Origin: a virus | Reading direction: 5' to 3' (one strand) | Virus record (IMG/VR): IMGVR_UViG_3300005731_000104 | Span: 1-27,154 of that record | DNA: 27,154 bases | Shown: piece by piece, positions 1 through 8,734 of the stretch | Numbering within the stretch: the first letter of the stretch is position 1 | Layout of the letters: every line of letters begins with the position of its first letter | Made by a program: the position numbers and the translations under genes | Notes under the pieces: generated by a model | What the model was told of the DNA's origin: nothing | Databases searched by the model: none | The model's input: the letters and a program-made list of their open reading frames with translations, nothing else

Positions 1-534
1 GGCAACCGCAACACTGCCAATGGATACCAGGCACTCTTCTCCAACACAACCGGCGACCACAACACCGCCAATGGGTATCTGGCACTCCTCAACAACACAA
101 CTGGCATCAACAACTTTGCAGTAGGTAGCAACGCAGGAACAGACGCAGTCTTTAATGTCACTACGGAAGATAATCGAGGCATCCTTGGTGATAACAATAT
201 AACCAACATTTATGCAAAAGTTGCAGTAACGGTCACTTCGGACATCCGTGACAAAGTCGTCCATGCACCTGTTAATCATGGTCTGAATTTCGTCAATGCA
301 GTGACCCCAATTGAATATAATTTCCGCAAGGCGCGTGGGAGCGACGAAATCACAGGTCGCAGGCATTTCGGTTTCTCTGCACAAGAGTTACTGGAAAATC
401 TGGATACAGAGTCTGTTATAGACAACTCTGATCCTGAAAATCTGAAACTTAAATCAGATGAATTACTTCCAATCTTATGGAATGCAGTAAAAGAGCTTTC
501 ATCACAATTGGAGGAATTAAAAAATGGAAATTGA
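1..534 (+). CDS. Tail fibre C-terminus with S74 intramolecular chaperone domain (5' partial)
   Basis: Only the last 177 codons are in the window, open from base 1. The visible start is a run of fibre-type repeats of the form GNxNTANGYxALxxNTTG, followed by a peptidase S74 chaperone domain beginning at the SDIRDK motif (Ser codon at 238-240) and containing the typical GFSAQEL and a C-terminal coiled coil (LKSDELLPILWNAVKELSSQLEEL). In this family the domain drives trimerisation of a beta-structured fibre or spike and then cuts itself off just before the Ser of SDxRxK; Ser and Lys form the catalytic dyad and both are present. The protein would sit at the tail tip for receptor binding. Its composition is AT-rich (20 of 60 bases G+C at 421-480), unlike the gene that follows, which points to recent acquisition as a module. 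Confidence 0.85.
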   Translation, partial: GNRNTANGYQALFSNTTGDHNTANGYLALLNNTTGINNFAVGSNAGTDAVFNVTTEDNRGILGDNNITNIYAKVAVTVTSDIRDKVVHAPVNHGLNFVNAVTPIEYNFRKARGSDEITGRRHFGFSAQELLENLDTESVIDNSDPENLKLKSDELLPILWNAVKELSSQLEELKNGN

Positions 535-555
535 ACAGCGCCGAGCAGGACGACG

Positions 556-1572
556 ATGACCCTGCAGTCTGACCTGTACAGCGGCAAACCCCGCATTGCG
601 GTCACCGGTCGCCACGTCGTCAGCGAGAGCATCGGCGGGCAGATCGGTCACAGCATCGAAATCCACTTTGAACCCGGCGCGCAGCTCATCGCCGCAGACG
701 GCCTGCGCCGCCCGGTGCTGGACCTGACGGGCAACGGCACCAACACGATAAAGATCGTGTCTCCTGCGGTTGACGTTTCCCACGGGGCTTACGGCGGCGG
801 GCAAACCAACACCGCAATCGCCCTGATGGGCTTCCGCAAGGCCACCGTTGCCGACGTGGACCTGTTCGGCGGTGAAGACTGGGCCAGCCGGAACGGCGAT
901 TCGGGCATATCCACAGTAGACATCGAGTACACGCTGATCGACGGTGGCGTGATTCGCGGGTTTCGCGACACGGCGGTTTATCCGGGCGGCAACAACGCGC
1001 TGGGCCCCGACGGCGACGGCGGCGTGTGCGACATCACCGGCTTGCATGTCTACGACTGCGAACACGCAGTTACAGCCAAGCGCGAAATGACCATGTGCCG
1101 TATAGACCGGATGCACGCCGAGAACTGCACTGCTGGAGTGATTCAGTCCAGCGTAATCAATGGGCACTACGTCGGCCCAGCACGCCGGATGCACGTCACC
1201 AACTCCACGTTCAAGCGCATCACCGCCAACGTCGCCCGCTTTCTGTCCGAAGGCACCGGGAAGTTTGCGGACAACACCATCGAGGACTGGGGCCGCTACC
1301 AGGACAGCACGCGAAACGCCGGAAACAACGCGGTGGCCATTTCGGTGCTCGGCGCGCAAGACGTGCGTGTCCGCGACAACGACCTGTTCGAGCGCGATTG
1401 GGTAGGTGCCGGGCGAATCGGCTTGCTGATCCGCGATCACAAGGACATCGACGGGCGACACCGGGTGGCCGGTGGCGTTGTGAGCCACGGGAACGACTAC
1501 GGCGCGAGCCAGGTGCTCGATACCGGCTCGATCCGGTCGCACTTCCGCGACGTGAGTCGATACCAGAAATAA
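556..1572 (+). CDS. Beta-helix (pectin-lyase-fold-like) tailspike or receptor-binding protein
   Basis: The 338-residue product has the pattern of a right-handed parallel beta-helix: short hydrophobic strands alternating with Gly/Asn/Asp turns (GGVIRGFRDTAVYPGGNN, VTNSTFKRITANVARFL, FADNTIEDW, VRDNDLFERD). Such proteins are phage tailspikes that bind or cut surface polysaccharide; no catalytic residues can be assigned by eye. It lacks an obvious N-terminal head- or tail-binding domain and may be the C-terminal part of a once longer spike, or may attach through a partner. The start at 556 has AGGA five bases upstream. It also overlaps the stop of an 11-codon ORF (ATG 524, MEIEQRRAGRR) as ATGA. 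It is GC-rich (39 of 60 bases at 601-660), in contrast to the fibre gene just upstream. A hairpin terminator follows the stop. Confidence 0.7.
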   Translation: MTLQSDLYSGKPRIAVTGRHVVSESIGGQIGHSIEIHFEPGAQLIAADGLRRPVLDLTGNGTNTIKIVSPAVDVSHGAYGGGQTNTAIALMGFRKATVADVDLFGGEDWASRNGDSGISTVDIEYTLIDGGVIRGFRDTAVYPGGNNALGPDGDGGVCDITGLHVYDCEHAVTAKREMTMCRIDRMHAENCTAGVIQSSVINGHYVGPARRMHVTNSTFKRITANVARFLSEGTGKFADNTIEDWGRYQDSTRNAGNNAVAISVLGAQDVRVRDNDLFERDWVGAGRIGLLIRDHKDIDGRHRVAGGVVSHGNDYGASQVLDTGSIRSHFRDVSRYQK

Positions 1573-1578
1573 GTTTCA

Positions 1579-1600
1579 GCCCGCCGAGAGCGGGTTTTTT
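1579..1600 (+). terminator. Intrinsic terminator after the tailspike gene
   Basis: Stem CCCGC / GCGGG (1580-1584 with 1590-1594), five-base loop CGAGA and a run of six T. It is followed within 8 bases by the AGGAGGG ribosome binding site of the next gene. The same stem recurs at about 9015 and 13,897. Confidence 0.8.
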
Positions 1601-1621
1601 ATTGCTTAGGAGGGCGGACGT

Positions 1622-3526
1622 ATGCCGCTACTGACACCAGAATTACCCGACCCGACCAAGCAATTGAAGCTGCCGGGCGTGCCCGATAACAGTTTTGCTA
1701 CGGGCAGCGCAAAATCGACGGGCGTACCTCAGATGGGTGAGCTGCCGACCGGAATGTCGGTGCAGGGGCGGCTTGATCGTCTGCTCAAATCCACGTCACC
1801 CTACATGCAGACCGCGAAACAGCAAGGCCTGCAGACAGCGAACCGTCGCGGGTTGCTGAACAGCAGCATTGCGGCCGGGGCAGCGCAGGGCGCGGCCATT
1901 GACCGGGCGCTACCGATTGCCCAGCAGGACGCAGGGCTATCCGGGCAGTTTGGCCTAAACCAGCAGAACTACGGTATCCAGTCGAATCTGTCGCGCCAGA
2001 GCGCCGCACAGAATCTGCGGGCGCAGACCCAGGCCGAGGGCTTCCAGAGTGGGCTATCGAGCCAGGAGGCGGCACAACGCCTGGCTGCGCAGACGCAATC
2101 TGAGAAGTTCCAGGGCGGCCAGTCGGCACTTGACCGACAATTGCAGCGCGAACAGCAACTCAAGCAGATCGAGGCACAGTACGGATTATCTCGTCAGGAG
2201 GCGGAACAACGCCTAGTTGCGCAAACGCAAGCCGAGGGTTTCCAGAAGTGGCAAACGACTGCTCAACTGGACGCAGCGAAAGAGAGCCAGATTCGTCAGA
2301 TTCAAGCTCAGTTCGGTCTGTCTCGTCAGGAAGCAGAGCAACGGCTGCAGGCGCAAACGCAAGCCGAGAGCGCGCAACGCGAGTCGCAAATTCGCAGCAT
2401 CGAGGCGCAATACGGGCTATCGCGTCAGGAGGCCGAGCAGCAACTGCGGTTTAACGAGCAGAACTACAACTTCGACATCGGCCGGATGGAGAAGCAGTCG
2501 GCGATCAACATCGAGAACCGCGAGGATGTGCAGGCTTACAACCAGGCGCAGGCACTTCTGCAGGGCGACATCAACGCCGGCCTGGTCGAACTGTCATCGA
2601 ACCTGCAGCAGCGCAAAGACGAGTACATGCGCAACTGGGCGATTGCCGATCGCGACTTCAGCGCGAACCGCGATGCCCTGAACGAGTACGCCACCTACGT
2701 GGACAAGGCGCAGATGGAGCTACGTGACGCGATTACACGAATCTCGACATCGCCTGACCTGAACGAAGACGCCAAGACGTACATGATCCAGCAGTACATC
2801 GAAGACACCAACTACCAGATCGGTATGCGGGAGGGTCTGCTGGCCGAGTTCGGCCTGACCCCGCCCGAGTCGGGGTACGGGCGCGAGCAGGGTGCGTCAG
2901 GTGTGTTTGAAAACTGGGACTTCGGTGACGCCTATGGGCAGCCCATCGAGGTCAGCGAGCCAGAGGTTCCCGACCTGGGTCCGAACTGGCAGGAACTGAT
3001 CGACCTGCTGCTGCCGTATCTCGACCAGGTTGACCCCGGAAGCACCGTGACGGGCTTGCCGGATGTGCGCACGGACGGGACCAGCGGCAACGGCAACGGT
3101 AACGGCGAGACCAACGGTAACGGCAGCGGTAACGGTGTATTCGTTCCGCTGGGACCCGGAACATTCATCTCCCCGGCACCCACCCCGCACACCAACGCCC
3201 AGCCCACCTACCAGCCTACGGGTACGCAGGTTGGCGGCAGCACCCCGGTGCGCAACACAACCCCGCGAAATCCTTGGAGTGAACTGCCAATCGGCGGGAC
3301 GGACAACCGTGGGTACACCAAGTACGAATTCGGCGCACTGGGACCGAATCAGGGTGACTACATCGTAGACGGGTCCAGCGGCCGGATTATCTCACGCGGG
3401 GCGAACGGGCAAATCTCCGAACGCATGATGCGCCCCGGCGAAGTGATCTCGGACCAATCCGGCACCACCTATCGCATGGACGAAAACGGGAACATGGGCG
3501 GCGGCGGCTCAGGTTTTTATTACTAG
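1622..3526 (+). CDS. Coiled-coil repeat virion protein, putative internal/structural
   Basis: A 634-residue protein of no recognised family. Residues about 123-278 are a Gln/Glu/Arg-rich helical repeat region with units such as SRQEAEQRL followed by AQTQAEGFQ, predicted to be long coiled coil. Residues about 280-420 are still helical and charged. The C-terminal third is low-complexity: a Gly-Asn tract (GNGNGNGETNGNGSGNG, about residues 487-505), a Pro/Thr-rich stretch, and a glycine-rich end (GGGGSGFYY). The start has a near-perfect Shine-Dalgarno (AGGAGGG at 1608-1614, 7-base spacing). The position between tailspike and ejection-type genes, and the helical, low-Cys make-up, suggest a virion structural or DNA-ejection protein. 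That role is inference from context. Confidence 0.7.
   Translation: MPLLTPELPDPTKQLKLPGVPDNSFATGSAKSTGVPQMGELPTGMSVQGRLDRLLKSTSPYMQTAKQQGLQTANRRGLLNSSIAAGAAQGAAIDRALPIAQQDAGLSGQFGLNQQNYGIQSNLSRQSAAQNLRAQTQAEGFQSGLSSQEAAQRLAAQTQSEKFQGGQSALDRQLQREQQLKQIEAQYGLSRQEAEQRLVAQTQAEGFQKWQTTAQLDAAKESQIRQIQAQFGLSRQEAEQRLQAQTQAESAQRESQIRSIEAQYGLSRQEAEQQLRFNEQNYNFDIGRMEKQSAINIENREDVQAYNQAQALLQGDINAGLVELSSNLQQRKDEYMRNWAIADRDFSANRDALNEYATYVDKAQMELRDAITRISTSPDLNEDAKTYMIQQYIEDTNYQIGMREGLLAEFGLTPPESGYGREQGASGVFENWDFGDAYGQPIEVSEPEVPDLGPNWQELIDLLLPYLDQVDPGSTVTGLPDVRTDGTSGNGNGNGETNGNGSGNGVFVPLGPGTFISPAPTPHTNAQPTYQPTGTQVGGSTPVRNTTPRNPWSELPIGGTDNRGYTKYEFGALGPNQGDYIVDGSSGRIISRGANGQISERMMRPGEVISDQSGTTYRMDENGNMGGGGSGFYY
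1988..2455 (+). repeat. Tandem coiled-coil-coding repeats in the virion protein
   Basis: In-frame degenerate repeats encode SRQxAxQxL-AQTQAE units at residues 124-142, 146-164, 190-208, 234-252 and 267-275. Spacers are irregular (22-44 residues between unit starts), with segments such as QIEAQYGL and QIQAQFGL in between. DNA identity between copies is visible, for example cgtcaggaggcgga-type segments near 2192, 2325 and 2422, so the array could expand or contract by recombination. Confidence 0.75.
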
Positions 3527-3534
3527 GAGCGCAC

Positions 3535-4356
3535 ATGAGCAACCCACACGGACTGTCCGACGCGGACTACACGAAACTGATTGACGCCGGCATGACCGAT
3601 GAGGTGATTGCCTCGTTTATCGCCAACGGAATAAACCCGATGTCTATGATCGGCATTTCCGGGGCGGACATCCCCGGCGACCTTTCGGGGCTCGGTGACC
3701 CGCTTGAGGGCGCCATCCGCGACAACCTTCCCGCTGATGACGCTGTCAACGATGGTGCGACCAACGGAGCCACTGGCGGAATTAACGGCAACAGCACACC
3801 CAACGCCGATATTTTCGGTGGCATCGATCTGCAGGCGATCTTTGATGAGTTCGGCATCGGGGATGTCCTCAAGAACAATGGCGATGCCAAGAAAGCATTC
3901 GTCAACGCGATCATCGGGCAAATTCTCGGCGACCAAATGTCCGAGAAGAACTTCGAGCGTGACCAGCGGGCGCTGGACATGGCTGATCAACGTGCCGCGA
4001 AAAACGCGCAGCAGAAACGCGACCGGGTGGATGACTCGATGTTCGGCTACCGCGACAAGGATTCCACTGGCCGGCTGACTGCATACCGTTCTGGCATCGG
4101 TCTGGCCGAGGGCTACGGAAAGGACGCAGACGGGAACTACAGCAAAGACAGCGGCGTGGGCCTGCTGAACCTGAACGCCAACCTGTACCGACCGGGCAGC
4201 GGCCAACGGTCGCCGGGTAACGAATCAGTACGCACCGGTTCGGGGCTGCTGACGCAAGTGAAATCCACCACGGGCAGCAGCGCTATGGCCGGGGGCAATG
4301 CCTTCGCCGAGCGGTATGCCGAATTGCAAAACAAGAGGATGAGCGATGGGCTTTAA
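3535..4356 (+). CDS. Hypothetical virion-associated protein
   Basis: A 273-residue acidic, Asn/Gly/Asp-rich protein that I do not recognise. The N-terminus (LSDADYTKLIDAGMTDEVIASFIANGINP) looks like a small helical UBA-like or helix-turn-helix hairpin. The middle is an Ala/Lys/Arg-rich helix (MADQRAAKNAQQKRDR) and the C-terminus is Gly/Ser-rich and probably flexible. The AGGAG at 3524-3528 overlaps the upstream TAG stop, so the gene is translationally linked to its neighbour. It overlaps the next gene by 11 bases. Lying inside a block of late structural genes, it is probably a virion component; nothing in the sequence shows an enzymatic function. Confidence 0.7.
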   Translation: MSNPHGLSDADYTKLIDAGMTDEVIASFIANGINPMSMIGISGADIPGDLSGLGDPLEGAIRDNLPADDAVNDGATNGATGGINGNSTPNADIFGGIDLQAIFDEFGIGDVLKNNGDAKKAFVNAIIGQILGDQMSEKNFERDQRALDMADQRAAKNAQQKRDRVDDSMFGYRDKDSTGRLTAYRSGIGLAEGYGKDADGNYSKDSGVGLLNLNANLYRPGSGQRSPGNESVRTGSGLLTQVKSTTGSSAMAGGNAFAERYAELQNKRMSDGL

Positions 4357-5221
4357 TCTCAAGCGTTCGCTGCGTAAAGCGGGCCTGACCAAAAAGCGGT
4401 TCAAGCGGTGGCAGGACTTCAATACCCCATTTGGCGAAGGATCGATCTCGCGCAAGATTTGGGAAAATCCCATCGGGCGTCAGGCCACCCAACTGGTAGC
4501 TGGCGCTGTTGGCGGGTACTTTGCTGGCCCATGGGGCGCTGCAGCCGCTGGTGGTGCTGTTAGCGCCGCAGCGGACGCACAGACTGGGCAGAAAGTCACC
4601 GCGCACACCGTTGGGCAGGGTGCCCTTACGGGCTACGCTGGCGGCCAGCTCGGCGCGTCGCGGGGGTTCACGCGCACTGCAGCAACACCACCAACAAGCG
4701 GCGGGCTACAGGCTCCCGCCATGGAAGGCGGTATGGGTGACTCCACGCGCCTGATGATTGATTCCGGTGTAGACACAACATTCGCACCAAAGTCTGAATC
4801 TTCGTTTGGGCTGAAAGGTATGGATCTTGGTTCATCTGTTAGCGGGTCGCCAGCTCCGGCGCCAACTGGCGGTCTACAGCTACCTGCCAGCACGGGCTTG
4901 GCAGGCGTGGCCGATCCTACCCCCAAAGCGCCGGGCGGTGGTCTGCTTAAGTCAGCATCGAACTTCGCCGCCGAAAACCCCGGAACGATTGCCACCGTTG
5001 CCGGCGCCGGAATTTCCGGTGTCGCTGGCAGTATGCAGCAGCGTGCGGCCGACGAAGAAGCCGCGAAACGCCAGAAGGCCGCAGACATGCAGGCCATGAT
5101 TCGTGAGTACCTGGCGAATGCCTCGCGCTCAGGCGATTTGAACAAGTTGCTGTCGCAGATTCTGCTGCAGCAAAACATCCAGCAACCGGGCGGCATTAGC
5201 GGCCTGTCATTCCGAGGTTAA
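4346..5221 (+). CDS. Glycine-zipper virion protein, possible DNA-ejection/membrane-interacting
   Basis: A 291-residue protein with a basic N-terminus (LKRSLRKAGLTKKRFKRW) followed by an Ala/Gly-rich hydrophobic segment (GAVGGYFAGPWGAAAAGGAV, about residues 53-72) with glycine-zipper spacing. A second Gly/Ala segment follows (about 205-225, TIATVAGAGISGVAGSM) and then a charged helix (QQRAADEEAAKRQKAADMQ). Glycine zippers in phage late proteins are typical of ejected internal proteins that line a channel through the envelope, so an ejection role is plausible but not proven. The start lies inside the upstream gene (11-base overlap) with AGGA six to seven bases ahead. No enzymatic motif is visible. 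Confidence 0.7.
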   Translation: MGFNLKRSLRKAGLTKKRFKRWQDFNTPFGEGSISRKIWENPIGRQATQLVAGAVGGYFAGPWGAAAAGGAVSAAADAQTGQKVTAHTVGQGALTGYAGGQLGASRGFTRTAATPPTSGGLQAPAMEGGMGDSTRLMIDSGVDTTFAPKSESSFGLKGMDLGSSVSGSPAPAPTGGLQLPASTGLAGVADPTPKAPGGGLLKSASNFAAENPGTIATVAGAGISGVAGSMQQRAADEEAAKRQKAADMQAMIREYLANASRSGDLNKLLSQILLQQNIQQPGGISGLSFRG

Positions 5222-5224
5222 GTC

Positions 5225-5647
5225 ATGGCGCTACTGCAACCCGAACCGCAGCAACCTGCGATCGACCCCCAGGCGATCAAGCAGGAGGCGGAACCGCTGG
5301 AAGATGCGACCCCCGAAGAACAGGAAATCTACGACACCGTCGTCGCTGAAACCGTCAAGGCGGTGATGGCTGACGGGATGATCTCGAAGGTGATCCGCCG
5401 TATGACCAAGGGCAACCCCGCCGAGGTTGCGGCCAAGACGGCTGTCGGCGCGGTCAAGACCTTTATCGCTGCGATGGGGGGCACGGTGGACCCCGAAATC
5501 GCCATCAATGCTGCCGTTGAGGTGGCTACGCAGATTCACGAAGTCGCCATTGAAGGCGGGCTGATGAAGAACGACGCCAATACCGCGCAGATGCTTCTCG
5601 GCATGGTCGTGGCCGAGGCAGAGAAGGAGTTTGGCAATGGCGAATAG
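5225..5647 (+). CDS. Small helical virion-type protein, hypothetical
   Basis: A 140-residue acidic and largely alpha-helical protein of unknown function. It has a Pro/Gln/Glu-rich N-terminus (about 1-32), followed by Ala-rich amphipathic helices (VVAETVKAVMADGMISKVIRRM; AAVEVATQIHEVAIEGG). GAGGT precedes the ATG and overlaps the end of the gene before it, only 3 bases separating the two frames. The stop lies 11 bases inside the next gene. Proteins of this kind commonly occur beside ejection/internal virion genes in phage late operons; that assignment is from context only. Confidence 0.7.
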   Translation: MALLQPEPQQPAIDPQAIKQEAEPLEDATPEEQEIYDTVVAETVKAVMADGMISKVIRRMTKGNPAEVAAKTAVGAVKTFIAAMGGTVDPEIAINAAVEVATQIHEVAIEGGLMKNDANTAQMLLGMVVAEAEKEFGNGE

Positions 5648-6743
5648 TGCAGATTGGCTGGCCGGTATCGGTGCAGCCCTCCAGACGGGCGGGCTGCTCG
5701 GGCTTGATATTGCAAAAAACAAGGAAAAAGTAGCTGCTGAACAGCAAAGAATCGGGCTTCAGCAAGAAACGATTCAGATCAGCCGCGAGAATCTTGAGCT
5801 TGCCCGGCAGGAAGCAGCGCGCAGGCACGATGAAGCTAAACAATTGCTGGAATTCAGGTTGAAGCAGCTACAGCCTGACTCGTATCGTCAGTTCAATCTG
5901 GAGCAGGAAAACCCAGACTATCGTGCGGCGATGCAGTCAGCACGACAAAGTGCACTGACTAAGCCTGAGGGAAAGCCATTTGAGGCCACCGATAAGGATG
6001 GGAACCGCGTTCTTGTGCAACGTAATGCCGATGGGTCATTGACTCCCGTTGAAGGTTTCGGGCCAGCGGCAAAAAGTGGCGGGATATCGCTGACAACACC
6101 TGACGGGTCAACAGTACAGATCGGTGGGCCGCAAAATGGTGGAAGCAGTGAGTTAAGCAATCCGACAGTCAACAAGCTGCAGGAATCGATGGTCAACTAC
6201 CAGGGCGGCCTTGATCGCCTTCGTTCCATTCGTGAAAAAGCGGCCCCAGGGTTTCTGACATATCAGGGGAAGATTGACGCCGCGCTGCTGAATGCAAAAG
6301 ATAAGGCGCAATTGTTCGGCATGCGCCCGTTTGGCGCTCTAGACGAAAAAGACAAGGACTTCCTTGTCGGGTATACCCAGTTCAAGAGCGACACCACGAA
6401 TAACCTCAATCGGTACATCAAAGAGATTACCGGCGCGGCGATGACGCAAGCGGAAGCCGAGCGCATCATGTCCGCCGCTCCTACTCTGGATGACGGCCCC
6501 ACTACTTTTACGGCGAAGCTCGACTCAACGGTTAATCAACTATCGAAGGCCATGGCGCGCGCGCATTGGACACTCAAGAACGGCGTGTCTGTCGATTCAA
6601 TACCGCTCGAAAACATGGATCAGGTTGTTCAGGAATACGGCAACAAGGTCGAATCTCAGATTCGGGCATCGAATCCAGATATGCCAGCGGATGAAGTTGA
6701 AAAGCTCGCCATATCGCAAGTCCGTCGCGCGTTTGGGATGTAA
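5637..6743 (+). CDS. Putative internal virion/ejection protein
   Basis: The product is 368 residues from ATG 5637. I prefer this over the in-frame TTG at 5631 because AAGGAG (5624-5629) lies 7 bases from the ATG but only 1 base from the TTG. Residues about 25-80 form a charged helix (KEKVAAEQQRIGLQQETIQISRENLELARQEAARR, coiled coil). The middle is a Gly/Asp/Gln-rich linker and the C-terminal half is globular and helical (NNLNRYIKEITGAAMTQAEAERIM). It overlaps the previous gene by 11 bases. The family is not recognised; its place before a large Ala/Gly-rich protein suggests an ejection-apparatus component. Base composition drops here compared with the genes to the left, so a module boundary may lie near 5640. 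Confidence 0.65.
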   Translation: MANSADWLAGIGAALQTGGLLGLDIAKNKEKVAAEQQRIGLQQETIQISRENLELARQEAARRHDEAKQLLEFRLKQLQPDSYRQFNLEQENPDYRAAMQSARQSALTKPEGKPFEATDKDGNRVLVQRNADGSLTPVEGFGPAAKSGGISLTTPDGSTVQIGGPQNGGSSELSNPTVNKLQESMVNYQGGLDRLRSIREKAAPGFLTYQGKIDAALLNAKDKAQLFGMRPFGALDEKDKDFLVGYTQFKSDTTNNLNRYIKEITGAAMTQAEAERIMSAAPTLDDGPTTFTAKLDSTVNQLSKAMARAHWTLKNGVSVDSIPLENMDQVVQEYGNKVESQIRASNPDMPADEVEKLAISQVRRAFGM

Positions 6744-6745
6744 CT

Positions 6746-8734
6746 ATGGCTGACTACGCAAACGCCCTCTTTGGGGCTGAAAAAGATGCTCCTGCCGATG
6801 ACGGCGTGAGCAAAACCGATTACTCCGCGCGCCTGTTCCAGTCCGCTGGCGACGGTAATCGTCAGGAAGCTCCCATGGCCCCCGCTACAGGCGAGGGCGC
6901 GGGTTTCACAACGATCATAAAGGCCAACATCCCAGAAGACCAGGAAACAAAGCTGCGGGTTCTCGCTAACTCATTATTCCCGAATGACCCCGACGCGCGC
7001 AGCAAGGTTGCGATGCATGACGGGAAGATGGTCTTCAAAAATGACCAAAACCAGTTTGAGTACGCAAGTACAGGTGGGTCAGGGCTTGCGGCAGGTATTG
7101 TGTCAAGCCTCCCTGAGATTGCTGGAGGTGCTATTGGGTCTTTTGCTGGCAACCCCTATCTCGGTGCAATTTTAGGAGGTATTGCCGGGAAAGGCTTGAA
7201 GCAAGTGGCGTCAAATATTCTCTTTGATGAGCCGCAAACAGTAGGCGGCAACGTCAAAGGGATGGCAGCCGAGGGCGCAATTGAAGCCGTTGGCGGCGCT
7301 ATCGGCAGAACCGCCTCGTCACTTTATACGCGTACAGCAGTCCGCAATGCGGAAAAGCTCAGCGTTCCGGTTGCAGATGCGACAAAGAGACGAATCGCAG
7401 CGAGCACAGGGATTGACCTTGACTATGCCCAGGTAGGGAATATCAGGCAGTTGCGCGACCTCAAAAAATGGGCGTCAAAGTTCCCCAGTGAATCCGCAGA
7501 GATCATTGAAGAACTCGACAAAAAGCAGCTTGGGCAATCCATGGATGCCGTGCAGAATAAGGTTCTTGACGTGCTATCGCGTGAAACAGACCCGAACATG
7601 CTGGCAAGCCGAGGAATCAATGCAGCACAAGCGGCGATCGATGCTGCCAAGGTCCGTCGTGCTGAACTCACACGCGACTTGTACAAGCAGGCATCGTCAG
7701 AAACGCTTGGGCCTACGGCGCTTGGATTGTTCAAGACGAACCCTGTTATTACCGCGGCGGCAAAGAGAGCCAAGGCGGACCCGGCTTACAGGGCGCTGAT
7801 GGACGATGCCGGCGAAAAAACAGTGGGGTACTGGCATGTCGTAAAGCAGGTCATGGATGACATGGCAGATGGTGCGGCGCGAGATTCTGCGAAAACGCGT
7901 GCGTCGTCAATTTCCCAAGCGAAAAGCACCCTTTTGAACGCGTTGGACGATGCCAGCCCGGCGTACAGAGAGGCGCGAATCAAATTCCGCGAGGCATCGC
8001 AACAACTGGTGGAGCCACTGGAAAACGGCGTTATTGGCGCCCTGGCGAAAATTAAAGGGCACCGCGTAGCAAAGGCGGCAGCCGGTGTTGTTGACGATGT
8101 TTTTGCGAACCCAACGACAACCGCGCTCGTTCGGGCGCAAATCGTGAATTCAAGCGGCGAGCAGGCATGGAAAGATATTCTAAAACTTTCCATGACAAAG
8201 CAGTTTGAAAAGGCCGCGAGAGAGGCACAATCGGGTGAAGTTGTTAACTTCGCCGGGAAGTTTCGACAGTCAGTGATTGGCACGCCCGAGCGGAAACGCG
8301 CTATGCAGAGAGCGCTTGGCACTCAGGGATACGCCGTATTCAACGATATCATGGATGCCTTTGGGTTAATTGCGAAAGACCTCCGTGGCCGGTCAGGTTC
8401 AGACACGGCCTTTAATCAGGCAATCACAATGCACCAGGCAGAGGCTGCGAAATCTCTCGGACAAAAAGGGCTTCAGGCTGTAACAAAAGCAGCGAACCCA
8501 TTTGAGTGGGCCAAGGGCGTTAGTGAATTTGGCGGGAAAGACGCGCTAGAAAAGCGGAGCGTAGCCATTGCTGAGGCATTGACAGACCCTGGCAAGCTGG
8601 CCCGGCTGCGTGAGTTGCGAAGAATTCCCAAAGGCCCCCAGAGGGCGATTCTTACTTTGTCAGTTCTTGGTATTCACGCAGTAGATCAGCAGATGCCTTC
8701 TTCCGACGACTCCGATCTACAAACGTTCCAATAA
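6746..8734 (+). CDS. Large putative internal virion (DNA-ejection) protein
   Basis: A 662-residue protein. It has a short acidic N-terminus, then a compact domain at about 50-110 (IIKANIPEDQETKLRVLANSLFPNDPDARSKV). A glycine-zipper hydrophobic segment follows (GLAAGIVSSLPEIAGGAIGS through GAILGGIAGKG, about residues 112-152), and the remaining 450 residues are helical and rich in Ala, Lys, Arg and Glu. This architecture (hydrophobic zipper plus long helical rod) resembles ejected proteins of short-tailed phages, but I see no catalytic motif such as a lytic transglycosylase. The upstream Shine-Dalgarno is weak. The 3' end overlaps the reverse-strand gene 8652-8921 by 83 bases, a convergent tail-to-tail overlap. 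Confidence 0.65.
   Translation: MADYANALFGAEKDAPADDGVSKTDYSARLFQSAGDGNRQEAPMAPATGEGAGFTTIIKANIPEDQETKLRVLANSLFPNDPDARSKVAMHDGKMVFKNDQNQFEYASTGGSGLAAGIVSSLPEIAGGAIGSFAGNPYLGAILGGIAGKGLKQVASNILFDEPQTVGGNVKGMAAEGAIEAVGGAIGRTASSLYTRTAVRNAEKLSVPVADATKRRIAASTGIDLDYAQVGNIRQLRDLKKWASKFPSESAEIIEELDKKQLGQSMDAVQNKVLDVLSRETDPNMLASRGINAAQAAIDAAKVRRAELTRDLYKQASSETLGPTALGLFKTNPVITAAAKRAKADPAYRALMDDAGEKTVGYWHVVKQVMDDMADGAARDSAKTRASSISQAKSTLLNALDDASPAYREARIKFREASQQLVEPLENGVIGALAKIKGHRVAKAAAGVVDDVFANPTTTALVRAQIVNSSGEQAWKDILKLSMTKQFEKAAREAQSGEVVNFAGKFRQSVIGTPERKRAMQRALGTQGYAVFNDIMDAFGLIAKDLRGRSGSDTAFNQAITMHQAEAAKSLGQKGLQAVTKAANPFEWAKGVSEFGGKDALEKRSVAIAEALTDPGKLARLRELRRIPKGPQRAILTLSVLGIHAVDQQMPSSDDSDLQTFQ

Noticed and set aside
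517-1542. Long minus-strand ORF (341 codons) opposite the tailspike gene
   Set aside because: It mirrors the GC-rich spike gene in the complementary frame, has no ribosome binding site or domain pattern, and its product is Val/Ala/Arg-rich as expected from a shadow.
3088-3140. Gly-Asn codon tract as a possible regulatory repeat
   Set aside because: It is inside the reading frame, encodes a flexible linker and shows no hairpin or operator symmetry.
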